DNA from: Ectopseudomonas composti
GTDB lineage: Bacteria > Pseudomonadota > Gammaproteobacteria > Pseudomonadales > Pseudomonadaceae
DNA: 64,000 nt
Direction: 5' to 3'
Assembly (NCBI RefSeq): GCF_001567565.1
Contig: NZ_LSSW01000033.1
Coordinates: 123,443 to 187,442 of the forward strand
Shown here: positions 36,600 through 45,967 of the stretch, piece after piece
How positions within the stretch are numbered: position 1 is the stretch's first letter
Layout: each line of letters starts with the position of its first letter
Position numbers and translations under genes: made by a program
Notes under the pieces: generated by a model
Databases searched by the model: none
Told to the model about the DNA's origin: nothing
What the model saw: only the letters and a program-made list of their open reading frames with translations

Positions 36600-38288
36600 A
36601 TGCAACCTGATTTCTGGAACGACAAACGCGCCCCTGGCGTGCCCAACGATATTGACTTGTCCAGCTACAAGTCGGTGATCGAAGTCTTCGAGCGCTCGTG
36701 CAAGCGTTTTGCCGATCGCCCGGCCTTCAGCAATCTCGGTGTCACGCTGACCTATGCCGAACTGGATCGTCTCTCCGCGGCCTTCGCCGCCTACCTGCAG
36801 AAGCACACCGACCTGAAACCGGGTGACCGTATCGCGGTGCAGATGCCCAACGTGCTGCAGTATCCGGTCGCGGTATTCGGTGCCATGCGTGCCGGGCTGA
36901 TCGTGGTCAACACCAACCCGCTGTACACCGCCCGGGAGATGCGCCACCAGTTCAAGGATGCCGGCGTGCGTGCGCTGGTGTACCTGAACATGTTCGGCAA
37001 GCTGGTGCAGGAAGTGCTGCCGGATACCGAGATCGACTACCTGATCGAAGCCAAGATGGGCGACCTGCTGCCGAGCCTCAAGGGCTGGCTGGTCAACACC
37101 GTGGTGAAGAAGGTCAAGAAGATGGTGCCCGACTACCATCTGCCTCAGGCCCTTGCCTTCAAGCAGGTACTCAAGCAGGGCCAGGGCCAGGCGCTGGCAC
37201 CCGTCAGGGCCAGCCATGATGACATTGCCGTGCTGCAGTACACCGGCGGCACCACCGGTGTGGCCAAGGGCGCCATGCTCACCCACGGCAACCTGGTGGC
37301 CAACATGCTGCAGGTCGATGCCTGCCTGTCGCAGCTCGGCCCGGATGGCACGCCGCTGATGAAACCGAGCCAGGAGATCATGATCGCGCCGCTGCCGCTG
37401 TACCACATCTATGCCTTCACCGCGAACTGCATGTGCATGATGGTCAACGGCAACCACAACGTGCTGATCACCAATCCGCGCGACATCCCCGGTTTCGTCA
37501 AGGAACTGGGTAAGTGGCAGTTCACCGCACTGCTGGGCCTGAACACCCTGTTCGTCGCGCTGATGGACCACCCCGAGTTCAAGAACCTGGACTTCTCCCA
37601 CCTCAAGGTCACCAACTCCGGCGGTACCGCATTGGTCAAGGCCACCGCCGAGCGCTGGCAGCAGATGACCGGCTGCACCGTGGTGGAAGGCTATGGCCTG
37701 ACCGAGACCTCGCCGGTGGCCAGTACCAACCCCTACGGCGACAAGGCGCGCCTGGGCACTGTCGGCATACCCGTGCCGGGCACGGCCTTCAAGGTGATCG
37801 ATGACGACGGCAACGAGCTGCCGACCGGCGAGCGCGGCGAGCTGTGCATCAAGGGGCCGCAGGTAATGAAAGGCTACTGGCAGCGCGAGGAAGCGACCGC
37901 CGAAGTGCTCGACGCCGAAGGCTGGTTCAAGACCGGTGACATCGCCGTGATCGACCCGGACGGTTACGTGCGTATCGTCGACCGCAAGAAGGACATGATC
38001 ATCGTCTCCGGCTTCAACGTGTATCCCAACGAGATCGAGGACGTGGTCATGGCCCATCCCAAGGTGGCCAGTTGCGCGGCCATCGGCGTGCCGGACGAGA
38101 AGTCCGGGGAAGTGGTCAAGCTGTTCGTGGTGCCGCGCGACGGCGGTGTGACCGTGGAAGAGCTCAAGGCTTACTGCAAGGAAAACTTCACCGGCTACAA
38201 GGTGCCCAAGCACATCGTGTTCAAGGAGTCACTGCCGATGACGCCGGTCGGCAAGATCCTGCGTCGCGAGCTGCGCGACATCGCCTGA
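36600..38288 (+). CDS. fadD2: long-chain fatty-acid-CoA ligase FadD2
   Basis: A 562-residue acyl-CoA synthetase that activates fatty acids for beta-oxidation. AMP-binding P-loop YTGGTTGVAKGAM, GYGLTETSPV, and the hinge and lysine regions GWFKTGDIAVIDPDGYVRIVDRKKDMI and VGKILRRELR. The N-terminus (MQPDFWNDKRAPGVPNDIDL) matches FadD2 of P. aeruginosa as I recall it. It is followed by a strong terminator and then its paralogue fadD1. Confidence 0.93.
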   Translation: MQPDFWNDKRAPGVPNDIDLSSYKSVIEVFERSCKRFADRPAFSNLGVTLTYAELDRLSAAFAAYLQKHTDLKPGDRIAVQMPNVLQYPVAVFGAMRAGLIVVNTNPLYTAREMRHQFKDAGVRALVYLNMFGKLVQEVLPDTEIDYLIEAKMGDLLPSLKGWLVNTVVKKVKKMVPDYHLPQALAFKQVLKQGQGQALAPVRASHDDIAVLQYTGGTTGVAKGAMLTHGNLVANMLQVDACLSQLGPDGTPLMKPSQEIMIAPLPLYHIYAFTANCMCMMVNGNHNVLITNPRDIPGFVKELGKWQFTALLGLNTLFVALMDHPEFKNLDFSHLKVTNSGGTALVKATAERWQQMTGCTVVEGYGLTETSPVASTNPYGDKARLGTVGIPVPGTAFKVIDDDGNELPTGERGELCIKGPQVMKGYWQREEATAEVLDAEGWFKTGDIAVIDPDGYVRIVDRKKDMIIVSGFNVYPNEIEDVVMAHPKVASCAAIGVPDEKSGEVVKLFVVPRDGGVTVEELKAYCKENFTGYKVPKHIVFKESLPMTPVGKILRRELRDIA

Positions 38289-38291
38289 CCC

Positions 38292-38324
38292 AAAGCCCCT
38301 CCCCATTGCCGGGGGAGGGGCTTT
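38292..38324 (+). terminator. terminator after fadD2
   Basis: AAAGCCCCTCCCC pairs with GGGGAGGGGCTTT around a short loop, four bases after the stop. T-tract is short but the stem of 13 pairs is very strong; A and T runs make it work in both directions. Confidence 0.85.
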
Positions 38325-38679
38325 CCCGCCTCAACTGCCATCGCGCAGTCCAATTGTTGTGATTTCGTAACCACCTCTGCCTGTTTCGGGCATTCCAGCA
38401 CTGCAGTCGTCATCGATTCGCGCTAGGCTCCCCGGGTTGTAATGTGCGAGCTAGAGGCTTTTCGATTCATTGCGAAAGAAAATCAGGGTCGTGACTTTTA
38501 TTCTGTTTATAGTCATTTTTGCGACTCTGTGGGCCATGTTTGGTGCTGGTGAGCATCTGGCAAAGCTGCTACTCTCGGCGCGCTTCCAGGCCGTGGGCCA
38601 GCGGGAAAGCGAGCTATACACACAACAAACAACCGCCAACGCGCGGTGAAGATCAGCTGTTGCTTAGGAGTGGGCTTCC
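38325..38679. promoter_or_regulatory. fadD2-fadD1 spacer
   Basis: About 355 bases after the terminator. It contains a possible 59-codon reading frame (see next entry) and must carry the fadD1 promoter. I see no clear PsrA-type palindrome. Confidence 0.4.
38470..38649 (+). CDS. possible 59-residue single-helix membrane protein
   Basis: An open frame from TTG at 38470 encodes RKKIRVVTFILFIVIFAT then AMFGAGEHLAKLLLSARF and a polar tail ending TANAR. The basic start, a well-formed hydrophobic helix (about residues 8-25) and an amphipathic continuation look protein-like, while base use is AT-richer than the flanking genes. Ribosome-binding site is weak (AGAGG 12 bases ahead) and a GTG at 38491 is an alternative start. 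No family recognised; could be chance. Confidence 0.4.
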   Translation: MRKKIRVVTFILFIVIFATLWAMFGAGEHLAKLLLSARFQAVGQRESELYTQQTTANAR

Positions 38680-40368
38680 ATGACCGAAAACTTCTGGAAG
38701 GACAAGTATCCCGTTGGGGTTGCTGCCGAAATCAATCCCGATCAGTACCCGAACATCCTCGCGGTACTGAAAGAGTCCTGCCAACGCTTCGCCGACAAGC
38801 CTGCTTTCAGCAACCTGGGCAAGACGCTCACCTACGGCGAGATGTACAAGCTCTCCGGGGATTTCGCCGCCTACCTGCAAAAGCACACCGATCTCAAGCC
38901 CGGCGACCGCATCGCCGTGCAACTGCCCAACGTGTTGCAGTACCCCATCGTGGTCTTCGGTGCCATGCGCGCCGGCCTGGTGGTGGTCAACACCAACCCG
39001 CTGTACACCGCGCGGGAAATGGAGCACCAGTTCAACGATTCCGGCGCCAGGGCGCTGATCTGCCTGGCCAACATGGCTCATCTGGCCGAGCAGGTGATTC
39101 CCAAGACCGGCGTGAAGACGGTGATCGTCACCGAAGTCGGCGACATGCTGCCGACCTTCAAGCGCCTGCTGGTCAACTTCGTGATCAAGCACGTGAAGAA
39201 AATGGTGCCGGCCTATCACCTGCCGCAGGCGGTCAAGCTCAACGATGCCCTGGCCAAGGGCCGTGGCCAGAGTTTCACCGAGGCCAATCCGAGCAATGGC
39301 GATGTCGCCGTGCTGCAGTACACCGGCGGTACCACCGGCGTGGCCAAGGGCGCCATGCTCACCCATCGCAACCTGGTGGCCAACATGCTGCAGGTCCGGG
39401 AGCTGATGGGCGCCAACCTCGATGAAGGATGCGAGGTGCTGATCGCACCGCTGCCGCTGTATCACATATATGCCTTCACCTTTCACTGCATGGCGATGAT
39501 GCTGATTGGCGGGCACAACATCCTGCTGACCAACCCGCGTGACTTGCCTTCGGTGGTCAAGGACCTGGCCAAGTACCGCTTCACCGGTTTCGTCGGTCTC
39601 AACACCCTGTTCGTCGCCCTGTGCAACAACGAAGACTTCCGCAAGCTGGACTTCTCCAGCCTGAAGCTCACCGTCTCCGGCGGTATGGCCCTGCAACTGG
39701 CCACCGCCGAGCGCTGGAAGGACGTCACCGGCTGCGCCATCTGCGAAGGCTTCGGCATGACCGAGACCAGCCCGGTGGCCACGGTCAACCCGTTCAGCGC
39801 CATCCAGCTCGGTACCATCGGTATTCCGGTGCCCTCGACCCTGTGCCGCGTCATCAACGACGACGGCCAGCAACTGGCCATTGGCGAGATCGGCGAGCTG
39901 TGCGTGAAGGGGCCGCAGGTGATGAAGGGCTACTGGCAGCGCCAGGAAGCCACCGATGAAATCCTCGATGCCGACGGCTGGCTGAAGACCGGTGACATCG
40001 GCCTGATCCAGGAAGATGGCTACCTGCGCATCGTCGACCGCAAGAAGGACATGATTCTGGTGTCCGGCTTCAACGTCTACCCGAACGAACTGGAAGACGT
40101 GCTGGCGACCCTGCCGGGCGTGCTGCAGTGCGCCGCCATCGGTGTGCCGGACGAGAAGTCCGGCGAGGCGATCAAGGTCTTCATCGTGGTCAAACCGGGC
40201 GAAAGCCTGACCAAGGAGCAGGTGATGGAGCACATGCGCGCCAACCTCACCGGCTACAAGGTGCCCAAGGCCGTCGAGTTCCGCGACGTGCTGCCGACCA
40301 CCAACGTTGGCAAGATCCTGCGCCGCGAACTGCGCGACGAAGAGCTGAAGAAGCTGGGCAAGAAGTGA
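38680..40368 (+). CDS. fadD1: long-chain fatty-acid-CoA ligase FadD1
   Basis: A 562-residue acyl-CoA synthetase, closely similar along its whole length to the preceding ligase (same TDLKPGDRIAVQ, VVVNTNPLYTAREM and YTGGTTGVAKGAM stretches), so the two are tandem paralogues. AMP-site GFGMTETSPVAT and C-terminal GDIGLIQEDGYLRIVDRKKDMI, VGKILRREL. In P. aeruginosa FadD1 prefers long chains and FadD2 shorter ones; the same division is likely here. It has its own leader region and terminator. Confidence 0.94.
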   Translation: MTENFWKDKYPVGVAAEINPDQYPNILAVLKESCQRFADKPAFSNLGKTLTYGEMYKLSGDFAAYLQKHTDLKPGDRIAVQLPNVLQYPIVVFGAMRAGLVVVNTNPLYTAREMEHQFNDSGARALICLANMAHLAEQVIPKTGVKTVIVTEVGDMLPTFKRLLVNFVIKHVKKMVPAYHLPQAVKLNDALAKGRGQSFTEANPSNGDVAVLQYTGGTTGVAKGAMLTHRNLVANMLQVRELMGANLDEGCEVLIAPLPLYHIYAFTFHCMAMMLIGGHNILLTNPRDLPSVVKDLAKYRFTGFVGLNTLFVALCNNEDFRKLDFSSLKLTVSGGMALQLATAERWKDVTGCAICEGFGMTETSPVATVNPFSAIQLGTIGIPVPSTLCRVINDDGQQLAIGEIGELCVKGPQVMKGYWQRQEATDEILDADGWLKTGDIGLIQEDGYLRIVDRKKDMILVSGFNVYPNELEDVLATLPGVLQCAAIGVPDEKSGEAIKVFIVVKPGESLTKEQVMEHMRANLTGYKVPKAVEFRDVLPTTNVGKILRRELRDEELKKLGKK

Positions 40369-40389
40369 TTCGAGCTCGCTGATACGAAG

Positions 40390-40411
40390 AACCCGCCACG
40401 GCGGGTTTTTT
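40390..40411 (+). terminator. terminator after fadD1
   Basis: AACCCGCC-AC-GGCGGGTT followed by TTTT, 21 bases after the stop. Classic Rho-independent form. Confidence 0.9.
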
Positions 40412-40633
40412 GTTGCCTGGCTGCCCGTGTGCCGGCCTTTCATGACTTCAAAAGTCGCCTAGTTACCGCCATTGATCATGAACAGTTGTCATGTGAGTAG
40501 ATGGTGGGTATTCATTTCTCTGATAAATGAAACTGGTCATACCAGTTTTTGCTTGCCTCTGTTCTTTTGGCGTCACCATCTTGGCAATATGCTCGCTCAA
40601 TAACATCAAAACGCCGGTAAAGGTGTACTGCCA

Positions 40634-42319
40634 ATGATCTTCTCTCTGCGTCTGCGCTCCAAAGTGCTGTTGCTGGCTTTGGGGCCTATCTGCCTGTTGA
40701 CCCTGTTGCTCAGCACCATCGCATTCGTCGTTCTCGGTAATCTCGCCGATCATCAGGAGGAGCAGACCCGCGCCAAGCTGGTGGCGGACCGCAAGGCGGA
40801 GATCAAGCAATACGTGGAACTGGCGGCTAACGCGATTGCCCCGATCTACCAGGCCTCAGGCGACGGCGACATGGACGCGCGGGCCCAGGCCGTCGCGGTG
40901 CTCAAGCGCCTGGCCTACGGTGCGGATGGCTATTTCTGGGGTTATGACAGCAACATTCGTCGAGTCCTGCAGGGCAATACCAACGATCGTATCGGCGAGG
41001 ACTTCAGCAGCTTCCGCGACCCCAATGGTGTCTATGCCATTCGTGAGTTGGTGCGGGCAGGCATGGATAGCAGCCATTACGTCGACTACAGCTTCGTGCT
41101 GGGCGATGGCAAGGTGCTGGTGCCCAAGGTTGGCTACTCGCAGTACCTGCCCAAGTGGAAGATGGTCTTCGGTACCTCGGTCAATCTCGACGGGGTGGAG
41201 CGTGACGTACAGGCTGCGCGTGCGCAGTTCCAGCACAGCGTCGACCGCCTGCTGATGGTCATGGCCGGCTCCGCGATTGGCCTGCTGCTGGTGCTGGCCC
41301 TGTTGTCCCTGCCGCTGGCGGCATCGATCACCAAGCCGGTGCAGTTGATCAAGAGCAAGCTCGATGACATGGCCGCCGGAGAGGGTGATCTGACCCAGCG
41401 CCTGCCGGTCACCAGTCAGGACGAACTGGGCGAGCTGGCGACCTCCTTCAACGCCTTCGTCGCCAAGATTCATGCACTGGTGCAGCAGGTGTCGGTGACC
41501 ACCGACCAGCTCTTCGGTCTGGTCGGCGGCGTATCCAGCCAGGCCCAGCGCTCGGAACAGGCCATGGCCGGGCAACGCCACGAGACTGACCAGGTCGCCA
41601 CCGCCATCAACGAAATGTCTGCCGCCGCTCATGAAGTGGCGCAGAGCGCCCAGCGCGCCGCCGAGGCTGCACGCGAGACCGATCAGCAGGGGCAGGATGC
41701 CAAGCGGGTGGTCGATGGCAGCATCGCGCACATTCACGATCTGGTTGGTGAGGTGCGTAGCAGCAGTGAATCGCTGGACAGTCTGCGCCGCGACGTACAG
41801 GGCATTGTCAGCGTGCTGGAGGTGATTCGTGCGATTGCCGACCAGACCAATCTGCTGGCCCTCAACGCCGCCATCGAGGCCGCGCGGGCGGGCGAGGCAG
41901 GGCGCGGTTTTGCCGTGGTCGCCGATGAGGTGCGTGCCCTGGCCAGTCGTACCCAGCAGAGCACGGGCGAGATCCAGAGCATGATCGACCGCCTGCAGAA
42001 TGCGACGGGCGAGGCGGTGGCGGCGATGCAGCGCGCCAGCCAGATGGGCGACAGCACCCGCGAACAGGCCAGCCACGCGGGCGAGGCGCTGGACAGCATC
42101 GCGGTACTGATCGGCACCATCAACTCGATGAACGCGCAGATCGCCAGTGCCGCCGAGGAGCAGACGGCAGTGGCCGAAGAGATCAACCGCAGCGTGCACC
42201 AGATCGCCGTCGCCGTGGACGAAGTCGCCAGTGACGCCACGCAGGGCGCGCAGGCCGCTCGCGATCTCGACGGCCTGGGCGGGCGCCTGCAGGGCCTGGT
42301 CGGCCAGTTCCGCGTCTGA
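40634..42319 (+). CDS. methyl-accepting chemotaxis protein with Cache domain
   Basis: A 561-residue chemoreceptor. Membrane helix 1 (about residues 12-33), a periplasmic single-Cache domain (GADGYFWGYDSN, HYVDYSFVLGDGKVLVPKVGYSQYLPKWKMVFGTSV), membrane helix 2 (about 206-230), HAMP (about 231-284), and the signalling domain with the conserved hairpin tip VIRAIADQTNLLALNAAIEAARAGEAGRGFAVVADEVR. The YFWGYD and single-Cache pattern suggests small carboxylic acids or similar metabolites as ligands, unproven. Stand-alone gene. Confidence 0.94.
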   Translation: MIFSLRLRSKVLLLALGPICLLTLLLSTIAFVVLGNLADHQEEQTRAKLVADRKAEIKQYVELAANAIAPIYQASGDGDMDARAQAVAVLKRLAYGADGYFWGYDSNIRRVLQGNTNDRIGEDFSSFRDPNGVYAIRELVRAGMDSSHYVDYSFVLGDGKVLVPKVGYSQYLPKWKMVFGTSVNLDGVERDVQAARAQFQHSVDRLLMVMAGSAIGLLLVLALLSLPLAASITKPVQLIKSKLDDMAAGEGDLTQRLPVTSQDELGELATSFNAFVAKIHALVQQVSVTTDQLFGLVGGVSSQAQRSEQAMAGQRHETDQVATAINEMSAAAHEVAQSAQRAAEAARETDQQGQDAKRVVDGSIAHIHDLVGEVRSSSESLDSLRRDVQGIVSVLEVIRAIADQTNLLALNAAIEAARAGEAGRGFAVVADEVRALASRTQQSTGEIQSMIDRLQNATGEAVAAMQRASQMGDSTREQASHAGEALDSIAVLIGTINSMNAQIASAAEEQTAVAEEINRSVHQIAVAVDEVASDATQGAQAARDLDGLGGRLQGLVGQFRV

Positions 42320-42331
42320 GTTTCGGGCGCT

Positions 42332-43504
42332 TCAGTCCGGTGCCATGCCACGAGTGCGGTGTTCATGGCCAGGGCTGAAGCGCGCGGCCATGACCATCAG
42401 CAGCACGCTTGCCAGCGCCATCAACTGCCAGCTCAGGCTGAGGTCCGTGCTGTAGCGGCGCAACACGCCCGCCAGCAAGGGCGCGCATGCGGCGATGAGG
42501 TAACCGCCACCCTGGACGAACGCCAGCAGATCGCCGGTCTGCTGGGGATCTTCCAGGTGATCCTGCGCCACCACCAGCGACAGCGGAAACAGGCCGCCGA
42601 TGCCGATACCAAGCAGCAGGGCGACGAGCACCACCAGGGTCTGCGGTGCCAACTGCAGGACCAGCAAACCGGCAAAAAGCGATAGCAGCACCAGCGCCAG
42701 CAGTGGGCGTCGATCAGGGAAGCGAGGCAGCAGGCTGGAGAGCAGCAGGCCGGCTGCTACCTCGCACAGCGTCAGTGCGGCCAGCAGCAAGCCGCTGCTC
42801 TGGGCGCTCCAGCCCAGGGCCGTGTAGTAGGGCGGTAGCCAGGCCAGCACCAGTGTGTAGCCGGCCGTGCCAATACCGAAGAAGCTCATCAACAGCCAGG
42901 CCCTGGGCCAGCGCCACGGCGCCAAGGGCGGGGTGGCCATGGCGATGGTTGCCGCCCTGGCTGGCGCCGCTCGCCGCCATATCGCGGCAGCGAGCACGGC
43001 CGGCAATGCCCAGCTCGCCAGCGCCCAGGACCACCCGAGCGATTGCGCCAGCCAGGGTGTGACTGCCGCGCCGAAAGCGGCGCCGGCCATAATCGCGCAA
43101 CTGTAGAAACCGATCAGGCGACCGCTGTCTGCGGCGAATCGCGACTTGATCAGGCCTGGCAGCAGCGCCTGCACGAAGGCGATACCGGCGCCGGCCAGCA
43201 AGGCGCTGGCGATCAACGGAGTGGCGCTTGGCAACAACCCGCGCAACAGGCAGGCCAGGGCGATCAACACGGCGCCGAGAAAAATTCCACCGCTGTCGCC
43301 AAGGCGCCGTCGCAGCGGGCCGGCGGCCAGCGCGCCCAGCCCCATGATCACCACCGGCAGGCTGGTCAGCAGGCTGGCGCCGACATGATCCAGGCCGCTA
43401 TCGAGCTGGATGCGGTCGAGCAACGGGCCGATGGCCGCCAGCGCCGGGCGCAGGTTCAGGCCAAGCAGGATGATGGCGATCAGCAGCAGGCCCTGGCGCT
43501 TCAT
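42332..43504 (-). CDS. MFS transporter (CynX/NimT-type)
   Basis: A 390-residue twelve-helix permease. LNLRPALAAIGPLLDRIQLDSGL at the start and GRLIGFYSCAIMAGAAFGAAVTPWL in the middle are typical of the CynX/YycB branch of the major facilitator superfamily, whose members carry cyanate, nitroimidazoles or unknown compounds. The ATG at 43504 overlaps the preceding EamA-type gene by four bases, so the two transporters are co-expressed. Divergent MarR regulator upstream is the likely controller. Confidence 0.88.
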   Translation of the reverse strand: MKRQGLLLIAIILLGLNLRPALAAIGPLLDRIQLDSGLDHVGASLLTSLPVVIMGLGALAAGPLRRRLGDSGGIFLGAVLIALACLLRGLLPSATPLIASALLAGAGIAFVQALLPGLIKSRFAADSGRLIGFYSCAIMAGAAFGAAVTPWLAQSLGWSWALASWALPAVLAAAIWRRAAPARAATIAMATPPLAPWRWPRAWLLMSFFGIGTAGYTLVLAWLPPYYTALGWSAQSSGLLLAALTLCEVAAGLLLSSLLPRFPDRRPLLALVLLSLFAGLLVLQLAPQTLVVLVALLLGIGIGGLFPLSLVVAQDHLEDPQQTGDLLAFVQGGGYLIAACAPLLAGVLRRYSTDLSLSWQLMALASVLLMVMAARFSPGHEHRTRGMAPD

Positions 43505-44403
43505 GACTGCGCCTCCTTGGCACCGCGCCAAGCCACCAGCAGCACGCCGCCGACGATGCACAGCGCGGCCAGCAGCATGCTCAGGCTGCCCTGTTCACCG
43601 AACAGGCCGATGGCCATGGCGGCGCCGGTGATGGCCGCCACCGAGCCGATCTGGCTGAGAAACACCGTGCCGGCCAGATTCTGCAGGATGAAGAACAGCG
43701 CATAGACCGCCGCGAACAGCAGCATCTGCGCCACCAGCAGGGCGACCGCCAGTGTGCTGTCCAGACGCGGGGTGAAGTCGACACCGAGCGCGGCTGTGGC
43801 GACCAGCAGCACGGCGCCACCGAGCAACATGCCGGGTGCCAGCGACAGCGGTGTGGCACCGCTCGGCCAGTAGCGCGCGCGGTAGATATTGCCCAGTGCC
43901 AGGAACACCGGCACGCTCAACGCAGCCAGCACCCAGAGGGTCGGGCTGTCGCCTCCGTGCAGTTTGCCCAGGGCCAGCAGCAGGCTGCCGGACAGGCCGA
44001 TGCAGATGCCCAGCAGGCGGATGCGGCTGAGCCCCTCCATGCGCAGTGCCAGCGCCAGCAGGTAGGTGAACAAGGGCGGAAAGGCCAGGCACATCGAGGC
44101 GAAACCGGCGCCGACATGACCGATGGAGCTGAACAGCAGGGCGTTCGGCACCGCGATGCTGAGCAAGCCGGAGGCGAGGTAGTAGCGCTGCTGTGGCAGG
44201 CCCATGCCGGGCCGCTCGCCACGCCACCAGGCGAACAGCAACAGCATCAGGCCACTGCCGAACAGGCTCCACAGCAGGTAGGCCATTGGCTGCCAGCCGA
44301 CGTTGCCGGCCAGCTTGACCAGATTGCTGGTCAGCCCCATGAGCGTGCCGATCACCAGCAGCAGCGAGAGGGCCAGAAGTGGGCGGGAATTGGAGCCTGG
44401 CAT
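43501..44403 (-). CDS. DMT-superfamily (EamA) transporter
   Basis: A 300-residue protein with ten predicted membrane helices in two EamA-type repeats (LLVIGTLMGLTSNLVKLAG opening the first, LFFILQNLAGTVFLSQIGSVAAITGAAMAI in the second). Such proteins export metabolites or drugs. The frame extends upstream to 45090 across the MarR gene on the other strand; the ATG at 44403 with GGAGG just ahead is the real start. First gene of a two-transporter operon divergent from marR-like gene. Confidence 0.9.
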   Translation of the reverse strand: MPGSNSRPLLALSLLLVIGTLMGLTSNLVKLAGNVGWQPMAYLLWSLFGSGLMLLLFAWWRGERPGMGLPQQRYYLASGLLSIAVPNALLFSSIGHVGAGFASMCLAFPPLFTYLLALALRMEGLSRIRLLGICIGLSGSLLLALGKLHGGDSPTLWVLAALSVPVFLALGNIYRARYWPSGATPLSLAPGMLLGGAVLLVATAALGVDFTPRLDSTLAVALLVAQMLLFAAVYALFFILQNLAGTVFLSQIGSVAAITGAAMAIGLFGEQGSLSMLLAALCIVGGVLLVAWRGAKEAQS

Positions 44404-44457
44404 GCGGATGCCTCCTTGGCGTGAATACGTTACGATGGCGACATTCTTTTTGAAAAG

Positions 44458-44475
44458 TATCTTGATGGCAAGATA
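44458..44475. promoter_or_regulatory. probable MarR operator
   Basis: TATCTTG-ATGG-CAAGATA, a perfect 7-base inverted repeat in the 85-base gap between the divergent EamA and MarR genes. A second, nearly palindromic CTTTTTGAAAAG lies directly next to it at 44446-44457. Position and symmetry suit a MarR dimer controlling both genes. Confidence 0.65.
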
Positions 44476-44488
44476 AATCGAGGGCGAC

Positions 44489-44992
44489 ATGCAAGACCGT
44501 GCACAACTGGCTGCCGAACAATGGCGGCAACAGCGGCCTGATCTGGATGGTTCCGCCATGGCCGTGATCGGGCGCCTGGGCGAACTTTCACAGGTGATCA
44601 GCCGCGACCACCTGCTGCCGTTCTTCGCCGAACATGGCCTGCAGGCCGGCGAGTTCGACCTGCTCGCCACCCTGCGTCGCTCGGGCGAACCCCATGCGCT
44701 GATGCCCACCGCCTTGTACGAGAGCGCGATGATCTCCTCGGGCGGCATGACCAGCCGCATCGACCGTCTGGAAAAGGCCGGCTTGATCGAACGGCGCAAA
44801 CACCCCAGCGACCGCCGCGGCGTGCTGGTGGCGCTGACCCCGGCCGGATTCGAATTGATAGACGGCATGCTCGCTGCCCACGTGGCCAACCTGCAGCGCG
44901 TGCTATCAGGATTGACCGCCGAGGAGCAGCGCACGTTGCATGAGCTGAATGGCAAATTGTTGGCAGGCTTGGCGCAGCAGGGCGCCGAGTGA
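44489..44992 (+). CDS. MarR-family transcriptional regulator
   Basis: A 167-residue winged-helix repressor. Recognition region MPTALYESAMISSGGMTSRIDRLEKAGLIERRKHPSDRRGVLVALTPAG is typical, with the DRR wing. Divergent from two co-transcribed transporters; palindromes between them are probable binding sites. It likely represses export until a ligand binds. Confidence 0.93.
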   Translation: MQDRAQLAAEQWRQQRPDLDGSAMAVIGRLGELSQVISRDHLLPFFAEHGLQAGEFDLLATLRRSGEPHALMPTALYESAMISSGGMTSRIDRLEKAGLIERRKHPSDRRGVLVALTPAGFELIDGMLAAHVANLQRVLSGLTAEEQRTLHELNGKLLAGLAQQGAE

Positions 44993-45198
44993 TTGAACCG
45001 CCGGTAACTGTTTTTGATCTCCCTCACGCTTCGTGAGCGCGTCCATGGCGCTCTCCTAAATGCTCTGTGCGTGGATGCTTGAGCGTACACAGCGCTTGGC
45101 CGTGATCAGGATGGGGTCAAGCGTCGCGCATACTTCCGAGTTGACGCTTCAGCGTTTTGAGCCACGATCTTCTGGCGGTATAGCGAAAAGGCGCAGAT

Positions 45199-45954
45199 AT
45201 GGAATCGGTCTGGATCGCAGCGGGTGTCTTCGTATGTCTCCTGTCGGCATCCCTGCTCATGATGCATTGGTACCCCAAACTCTCGGCTCGTCACCGGGAT
45301 GAAGAAACCAACACGGTGGTTCGCCTGGTCGCCAATATCTTTGTGGTCATGACCTCGTTGGTGTTCGGCCTGATGATCAACTCAACCAAGAACACCTTCG
45401 AAGCAATCGATACCAACATGCACGCCTATGCGACCAGCCTGATCATCTTTGATCGAACACTGAAGACCTACGGTGAGAAGGCGCAGGACACGCGTGAGCA
45501 CCTGGCCGCCTATGTGGAGCACGCCATTGCCAATCCCTACCGGGGCGATGAAGCACTTCAGCATCGGGTGAGCCCCGCCACTCAGTTTCTGGATGAGATT
45601 GGAGTGGTCCTGGCCGCCATCGGACCCGAAACCCGTTACCAAGAAACCATGCTCAGTGACCTTCGCCAGCAGTACCACTCGCTCATAGAGCAACGCTGGC
45701 GCATCGTGGAGCAGTCCGAAGGGGCGATACCGATGCCGCTGATCGGCATGCTTGTCGCGTGGATGACGCTGATCTACGCCAGCTTTGGCTATCGTGCGCC
45801 GAATAACCCAATGGTGATTGGCATGTTCGTCTTGTCTGCACTGCTGATTGCCGCCTCCGTGTACCTGGTTCTGGACATGGACATTCCTTTCCACGGGCCG
45901 ATACAGATATCAGACGCACCATTGCGCAGAGCCTTGGCGGAAATGCAGATGTAG
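45199..45954 (+). CDS. DUF4239 family membrane protein
   Basis: A 251-residue protein with two membrane helices in the first quarter (about residues 4-24 and 41-61) and two near the end (about 179-198 and 204-228), enclosing a helical cytoplasmic region. The bestrophin-like layout and segment NIFVVMTSLVFGLMINSTKNTFEAID recall DUF4239. Function unknown. Stand-alone gene; a MITE-like element begins 14 bases after the stop. The 206 bases before it hold nothing I recognise. Confidence 0.78.
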   Translation: MESVWIAAGVFVCLLSASLLMMHWYPKLSARHRDEETNTVVRLVANIFVVMTSLVFGLMINSTKNTFEAIDTNMHAYATSLIIFDRTLKTYGEKAQDTREHLAAYVEHAIANPYRGDEALQHRVSPATQFLDEIGVVLAAIGPETRYQETMLSDLRQQYHSLIEQRWRIVEQSEGAIPMPLIGMLVAWMTLIYASFGYRAPNNPMVIGMFVLSALLIAASVYLVLDMDIPFHGPIQISDAPLRRALAEMQM

Positions 45955-45967
45955 TCCGGGTTTACTA

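Noticed and set aside
36573..40443. Long leftward open frames opposite both acyl-CoA ligase genes (546 and 596 codons)
   Set aside because: Shadows of the ligase codon bias; no start signals or domains.
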